A DNA stretch of 25,419 nt, from contig JAIPKF010000003.1 in the NCBI GenBank assembly GCA_021733705.1, positions 1-25,419 of the forward strand. The letters are read 5' to 3'. Below are positions 21,502 to 25,419 of this stretch, one piece after another (the first letter of the stretch is position 1; every line of letters begins with the position of its first letter). This stretch comes from Chthoniobacterales bacterium. Its GTDB lineage: Bacteria > Verrucomicrobiota > Verrucomicrobiia > Chthoniobacterales > UBA6821. The notes beneath the pieces were generated by a model. The model was not told the origin of the DNA. It saw nothing but the letters and a program-made list of their open reading frames with translations, and ran no database searches. Both the position numbers and the translations under genes were made by a program.

Positions 21502-22308
21502 ATGAAAACTCCTCTTCGCGCTCTCATTTTTGATCTTGATGATACGCTCCTCGTTGATGAAGAAGTTTCTCAAGAGACGTTGAAAGCTGTCGCAGCGCAT
21601 GTTGGTGCGTCATCTCAGCTTAAGCAGGAGGCATTCGCTACCACCGTGCGAGTTGTGGCCAACCGACATTGGCAAGAGGGACCGTGTCATCCTTTTTGTC
21701 ATGCCATTGGGATCAGTGCGATGGAATGCCTTTGGGGAAATTTTTTAGGAGAAAGCGAAAAGTTGCGCGCCTTGCGTGCATGGGCTCTTCAATATCGAGA
21801 GCAAGTTTTTAAAGAAGTACTCGAAGATCAAAAAGTTTCTTCTCAAGAACTAGAAAAGAAATCAAAAGAATGCGCTGCACTTTTTGTGCAAGAGCGGCGT
21901 GCTCGCCAGCGGCTCTTTCCTGACGTGGCAGCCTTACTGCAAGAGCTTTCGCAACAGTATCATCTCGGTCTCTTGACGAATGGGGCACCTGATTTACAGC
22001 GGGAAAAACTAGCGCCTTCTGGTCTCGAGAAGTTTTTTTCAGTCGTGATTATTTCTGGAGAGCATGGCATTGGAAAGCCGAAGCCAGTCATTTTTGAAAA
22101 AATGCTAGAGCAACTTGGAGTCACGGCTTCTGAGGTCATCATGATTGGCAACAGCCTTGAGCGCGATATTGCTGGAGCACGTGCGGCCGGAATTCGTTCT
22201 GTCTGGATCGACCTTGGGGACGCCAAAGAAAAGAGCGACGTTCAACCTGATTTTAGAATTATAGAGTTGTCGGAGTTACTGCCGATTTTGAGAGAAGAAC
22301 GAAATTAA
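21502..22308 (+). CDS. HAD superfamily hydrolase (subfamily IA phosphatase)
   Basis: A 268-aa cytosolic phosphatase of the haloacid dehalogenase fold. Motif I is LIFDLDDTLL (nucleophile Asp and acid/base Asp, residues 8-17), motif II is LGLLTNGAP (about 155), motif III is the lysine in GIGKPKPVIF (about 193), and motif IV is MIGNSLERDIAGARAAG (about 214-230). A helical cap (about 20-110) fits the C1 cap of the YjjG/NANP phosphatase-like group. Substrates of this group include nucleotides and sugar phosphates, and none can be chosen here. It is divergent from the beta-lactamase gene (111-bp gap) and upstream of bamA. Confidence 0.88.
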   Translation: MKTPLRALIFDLDDTLLVDEEVSQETLKAVAAHVGASSQLKQEAFATTVRVVANRHWQEGPCHPFCHAIGISAMECLWGNFLGESEKLRALRAWALQYREQVFKEVLEDQKVSSQELEKKSKECAALFVQERRARQRLFPDVAALLQELSQQYHLGLLTNGAPDLQREKLAPSGLEKFFSVVIISGEHGIGKPKPVIFEKMLEQLGVTASEVIMIGNSLERDIAGARAAGIRSVWIDLGDAKEKSDVQPDFRIIELSELLPILREERN

Positions 22309-22427
22309 CTAATAAGGATGAAAGGGATGACAAAGGATAAAAACAAAAAAAATTTATTTTGAAAAGAAGGCTGCTCCCAAACGCTATAACCACGTACCTT
22401 TGATGTTCAAAAATTCTTCATTCCTTT

Positions 22428-22473
22428 CATTCTTATGAATAAAATTCTTTGATCTTTTTCCATTCTTGTGAAT
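22428..22473 (+). promoter_or_regulatory. Duplicated CATTCTTRTGAAT motif upstream of bamA
   Basis: CATTCTTATGAAT (22428-22440) recurs as CATTCTTGTGAAT (22461-22473), 33 bp apart or about three helical turns. Each contains the dyad ATTC/GAAT. They lie in the 244-bp gap between the HAD gene and bamA, otherwise AT-rich with a possible -35 TTGACC at 22499. They could bind a regulator of bamA. This is an inference from position and duplication only. Confidence 0.35.
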
Positions 22474-22552
22474 TTCTTTCTCAAAAGCTCGTTCCAGCTT
22501 GACCCTGAGAGCTGTTTCACTCTTCAATGGAAGTTTTGATAAATCAATACGC

Positions 22553-24904
22553 ATGATCCTTATTTCCCCAAATTCTTTTAAAAAAATCGCTCTCGTTGCC
22601 TGGGGTATTGTTTTTCTATTCTCCTCCTCCCTAAGCTCTCAAGTCCTTGCAGGAGCGCCTTCAGCGCCACTTATTAAGGAGATCAATGTTCAGTTTGTCG
22701 GCTTTAGTAGTATGAGTCGTGAACGCGTTTTAGATAACTTGGCCACAAAAGTGGATCAGCCGTTTAATGATCATTTGGTAGAGGAAGATGTCAAAGCGCT
22801 CTACGCTACGGGAGAAGTTTCTAATGCAAGAATTTTTGCAGAACCTATCGAGGGAGGATTAAAAGTGACGGTTCTTCTTCAAGGTCGGCCCAAAATTGAA
22901 GAGGTCCTCATTGAAGGAGCTTCAGCAATTCCCGCTTCTAAAATTCGAAAAGAAATCTCTACAAAACCTGGAGATGCTTTTAGCGAAGAGCATATTGCAG
23001 ATGATCGTCAGAAGATTTCGAAACTCTACGAAGACCGTAATTACACGGATGTTCAGGTGGAGACCTCTTCCTCTGAAATGGGAAGCAAACGAATGCGTGT
23101 TCTCTTTCGCATTCATGAAGGACCAAAACTCGTAGTGAGAGAAATTCGTTTTGTTGGAAATTACTCAATACAGCCCAAAGATCTTCTCAAGGTGATGAAA
23201 ACTAAAACGGCTAATATTCTTTCTTTTTTAACTAAGAATGGCCGGCTTCTTCCAGCAGACATTGAAGAAGATCAAGAATTAATCCGTACATTTTATCAAA
23301 ATCGTGGTTTTGCCGATGCAAAGGTTACTGATGTTCAAACAGCCCCTAATGAAAAAAATGGACTCACTTTAACCATTACTATTAAAGAAGGACCTCAATA
23401 TCGCGTTCGTCGGATGAAAATAGAGGGAATGAATATAGCTCCTGCATCGACATTAGAAAATGAGATGAAGATGAAATCGGGATCGCTTTATACACCCGAG
23501 GGAATGGGAGCCGATTTAAAAAAAATACGTGATTTTTATGGATCACGCGGATACGTAGACATGGTGGTGCAACCGCAAATCACTCCTTCTTCAGAAACTC
23601 AAATCGACCTCACTTATCATGTCGAGGAGGGAATTCAGTCGTATCTCAATTTAGTAACGATCCAAGGAAATACGCGTACTCAGGACAAAGTCATTCGTCG
23701 TGAAATGGTCGTACAGCCAGGTGGAATCTATAATACAAGTGCTGTTGATTTAAGTAAGACTCGATTAATGAATCTAAATTATTTTTCTAAAGTCGACTGC
23801 GTTCCAGAAGATACGCTGATACCAGGCCGCAAAGATCTCAAGGTCATTGTCGAAGAAAAGAAAACGGGAGCACTCCATTTTGGTGCTGGATATAATACAA
23901 TTGATAGCTTGATTGGTTTTGCCGAATTAGAACAATCCAACTTTGATCTTTTTAATTGGCCCAATTTTACAGGTGGGGGAGAGCGTTTCAGAACACGTGT
24001 CCAATATGGTATTCAACGTAAAGATTTTACAGCCTCATTAACCGAGCCATGGTTTTTGGGATATAAAGTTTCCGTTGGTGGCGAAGTATATTACCATGAG
24101 GCTTCATTCCTAAGCCCTGTCTACAATCAATCGAATTGGGGAGGAGCGCTTCAAGTACGTAAAGAGATTGTCCCTTGCTTGGCAGGAAGTTTGGAATACC
24201 GTCCTGAACAAATATCCATTTTTAATGTTCAAAATAATTCTGTCCCAGCCAACAGCCCGATTCAGAGTGATGCCAACAATAGTCCCTACTTTAAGAGTGC
24301 TATCCTGGCTTCATTAAATTGGGACACGCGCGATAATCTCTTTCTTCCGCGTAAAGGACATCAAGTCGACTTTACTTTCTTTGGTGCTGGTGGAGGTTTA
24401 GGAGGGAATGTTCAAGATTATGGACTCACAATAGAAGGAAAAAAATATTTCTCACTTCCCTGGGATATGATTTTTTTAACCAAAGGTGCTATTGCAGCTG
24501 TGAACTCATGGAGTGGTGGTTCCAAAGGAGTTGGGACACCTCCAATTTTTGATGAACTCTATCTTGGTGGTGCTAACAACCTCCGCGGTTTCTTCTTCCG
24601 TAAAGTAAGTCCTGTCGATGGGAATAGTAATCCTATTGGTGGTAACTCCTCTGCTTATGTGACTGGGGAATTAACCATCCCCATTATCAAAAGGGTACGT
24701 GCAGCTCTCTTTAGCGACTGGGGAATGGTCAATGCAGGCTCCTATGATTACTCCACGATTGATGCTTGTGGTGATGTCGGTATTGGTGTCCGTTTAGAAC
24801 TGCCGATTGGCCCTGTAAACATCGATTGGGGATATCCTGTGAAATATCAATCTTATAACAAGAGCAATGGTCAGTTTAATTTCACGGTAGGATATCAGTT
24901 CTGA
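22553..24904 (+). CDS. bamA: Outer-membrane protein assembly factor BamA (Omp85)
   Basis: The essential insertase that folds beta-barrel proteins into the outer membrane (783 aa). I start at ATG 22553, which puts a signal peptide at the N-terminus (KKIALVAWGIVFLFSSSLSS, cleavage near VLAG). An upstream in-frame codon at 22499 would bury it. Five POTRA domains follow (about residues 40-410; for example IKEINVQFVGFSSMSRERV, PKIEEVLIEGASAIPASKI, VVREIRFVGNYSI, YRVRRMKIEGMNI, LNLVTIQGNTRTQDKVIRREM). The 16-strand barrel spans about 430-783, with the LRGF motif of the lid loop (NNLRGFFFRK, about 680). The last strand ends in phenylalanine (FNFTVGYQF), the outer-membrane targeting signature. Confidence 0.96.
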   Translation: MILISPNSFKKIALVAWGIVFLFSSSLSSQVLAGAPSAPLIKEINVQFVGFSSMSRERVLDNLATKVDQPFNDHLVEEDVKALYATGEVSNARIFAEPIEGGLKVTVLLQGRPKIEEVLIEGASAIPASKIRKEISTKPGDAFSEEHIADDRQKISKLYEDRNYTDVQVETSSSEMGSKRMRVLFRIHEGPKLVVREIRFVGNYSIQPKDLLKVMKTKTANILSFLTKNGRLLPADIEEDQELIRTFYQNRGFADAKVTDVQTAPNEKNGLTLTITIKEGPQYRVRRMKIEGMNIAPASTLENEMKMKSGSLYTPEGMGADLKKIRDFYGSRGYVDMVVQPQITPSSETQIDLTYHVEEGIQSYLNLVTIQGNTRTQDKVIRREMVVQPGGIYNTSAVDLSKTRLMNLNYFSKVDCVPEDTLIPGRKDLKVIVEEKKTGALHFGAGYNTIDSLIGFAELEQSNFDLFNWPNFTGGGERFRTRVQYGIQRKDFTASLTEPWFLGYKVSVGGEVYYHEASFLSPVYNQSNWGGALQVRKEIVPCLAGSLEYRPEQISIFNVQNNSVPANSPIQSDANNSPYFKSAILASLNWDTRDNLFLPRKGHQVDFTFFGAGGGLGGNVQDYGLTIEGKKYFSLPWDMIFLTKGAIAAVNSWSGGSKGVGTPPIFDELYLGGANNLRGFFFRKVSPVDGNSNPIGGNSSAYVTGELTIPIIKRVRAALFSDWGMVNAGSYDYSTIDACGDVGIGVRLELPIGPVNIDWGYPVKYQSYNKSNGQFNFTVGYQF

Positions 24905-24929
24905 TCCAGCACTCACCCTTTTTAAGATC

Positions 24930-25192
24930 TAGCCCGGATAATTCATACTGGTTCGTCGCGAGGCGCCGCGAGTCCTGATGCAGAAACCACCGGCGGTCGG
25001 GAGACCGCGGTGGAGACTGCCTTTAGGCAGCCCTGAAAGGGCGAGATGAGCGGGAGCGAGCGAGTCAACGAAGGTGATGGATGGCGGCGGTGGCTGTATG
25101 TTTCATACTGCCTGAGGAGGACTTCGAGCTCAACGCAGCATCCATCTGGCTTCCTGGCCTCCGCAGGTGATCGGGATGAAATATCCGGGCTA
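24930..25192 (+). repeat. Palindromic element copy H with GC-rich hairpin module (subfamily III, 263 bp)
   Basis: Begins TAGCCCGGATAATTCATACT and ends GATGAAATATCCGGGCTA. The apical hairpin GGCTGTATG-ttt-CATACTGCC and the GATGGATG/CATCCATC step are intact. The extra module is better preserved than in copy C. CCACC-g-GCGGTC (24987-24998) pairs with GACCGC-GGTGG (25003-25013) around a GGGA tetraloop, CTGCC-ttta-GGCAG is at 25017-25030, and GCCCT-gaa-AGGGC starts at 25030. It lies 25 bp after the bamA stop codon and separates bamA from the next gene. Confidence 0.92.
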
Positions 25193-25340
25193 GCCCCAAT
25201 GCCTTTAAGGAATTCATGACGCTGAGATGATTTCTAGTTGGAGTGGGGAGTAGTTAGAAATGGGATTGAAGAGTCTTTTCCATTTTTTTGTGGGCTGGCG
25301 AAGAGCTCGGACACAAGATCTAGATCGTCTTGGAGGAATA

Positions 25341-25419
25341 ATGACTTCTCTTCGAGTGATTTCAAGTATGTTAGCGATGATAGCTTTCTGTTGCTCATCA
25401 CTTACAATTCCTAGGGTTG
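25341..25419 (+). CDS. Start of a probable secreted protein (partial)
   Basis: The frame runs off the window. The ATG at 25341 is preceded by GGAGG (25332-25336) at four-base spacing, one of the two best ribosome binding sites in the window. It encodes MTSLRVISSMLAMIAFCCSS and on, a plausible signal peptide or lipoprotein leader (two cysteines at residues 18-19). An in-frame ATG at 25260 would add 27 residues in front and hide the signal peptide. Its place after bamA suggests a periplasmic chaperone of the Skp/OmpH type, which often follows bamA, but nothing in the visible 26 codons proves that. Confidence 0.55.
   Translation, partial: MTSLRVISSMLAMIAFCCSSLTIPRV

Noticed and set aside
1315..25192. 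Repeats as a CRISPR array or as REP/BIME clusters
   Set aside because: The copies are dispersed, 174-271 bp long and TA-bounded, without regular spacers or cas genes, and far longer than single REP units.
25260..25340. Earlier start for the last, partial gene
   Set aside because: It is in frame but would place 27 residues before the signal peptide, and it lacks the strong GGAGG site found at 25332-25336.

Overview
ORGANISM. The window is bacterial and moderately AT-rich. Its left edge holds the first bases of a 16S rRNA gene on the minus strand. That 5' end (AGAGTTTGATTCTGGCTCAG followed by AACGAACGCTGGC) fits Verrucomicrobiota and relatives, but so short a fragment is only suggestive. A BamA-type outer-membrane assembly protein shows a Gram-negative envelope. 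Most genes have no clear Shine-Dalgarno sequence.

LAYOUT. 1-1250: 16S start, rRNA leader and promoter region, and a DedA membrane protein. 1300-3220: an aminotransferase and its Lrp/AsnC-type regulator (alaT/alaR-like). 3320-8265: a mcsA-mcsB-clpC protein-arginine-phosphorylation/proteolysis operon without ctsR, with a possible 22-residue leader ORF in front. 8600-12740: plus-strand genes for a four-helix membrane protein, two small coiled-coil proteins with C-terminal anchors, pyrD and bioF. 12967-15990: tRNA-Ala(GGC), umuD, umuC and a ligase-associated-type metallo-beta-lactamase-fold nuclease, which look like a DNA damage/repair cluster. 16039-19426: pdhA-pdhB-pdhC, pyruvate dehydrogenase without E3. 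19890-21390: a hicAB module with an inactivated toxin, and a class A beta-lactamase. 21500-25419: a HAD phosphatase, bamA and the start of a probable secreted protein.

MAIN DISCOVERY. Much of the intergenic space is filled by one dispersed family of palindromic elements: eight full copies of about 174-271 bp, plus fragments and 11-27 bp remnants, in 25 kb. Each copy is bounded by TA and has terminal inverted repeats reading TA(A/G)CCCGGATATTTCATACT. The interior folds into a long stepped hairpin whose stems pair in every well-preserved copy although their sequences differ, which is compensatory covariation. Two copies carry an extra GC-rich three-hairpin module. The element always begins TAA or TAG. 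In three places (umuC, pdhC and an orphan 30-codon ORF) this supplies the stop codon of the neighbouring frame, and removing the element precisely would restore TAA each time. At umuC, removal also brings the next gene's ATG directly against the stop codon. I infer a non-autonomous, TA-targeting (IS630/Tc1-mariner-type) element tuned for insertion into stop codons, leaving a structured RNA in mRNA 3' ends.
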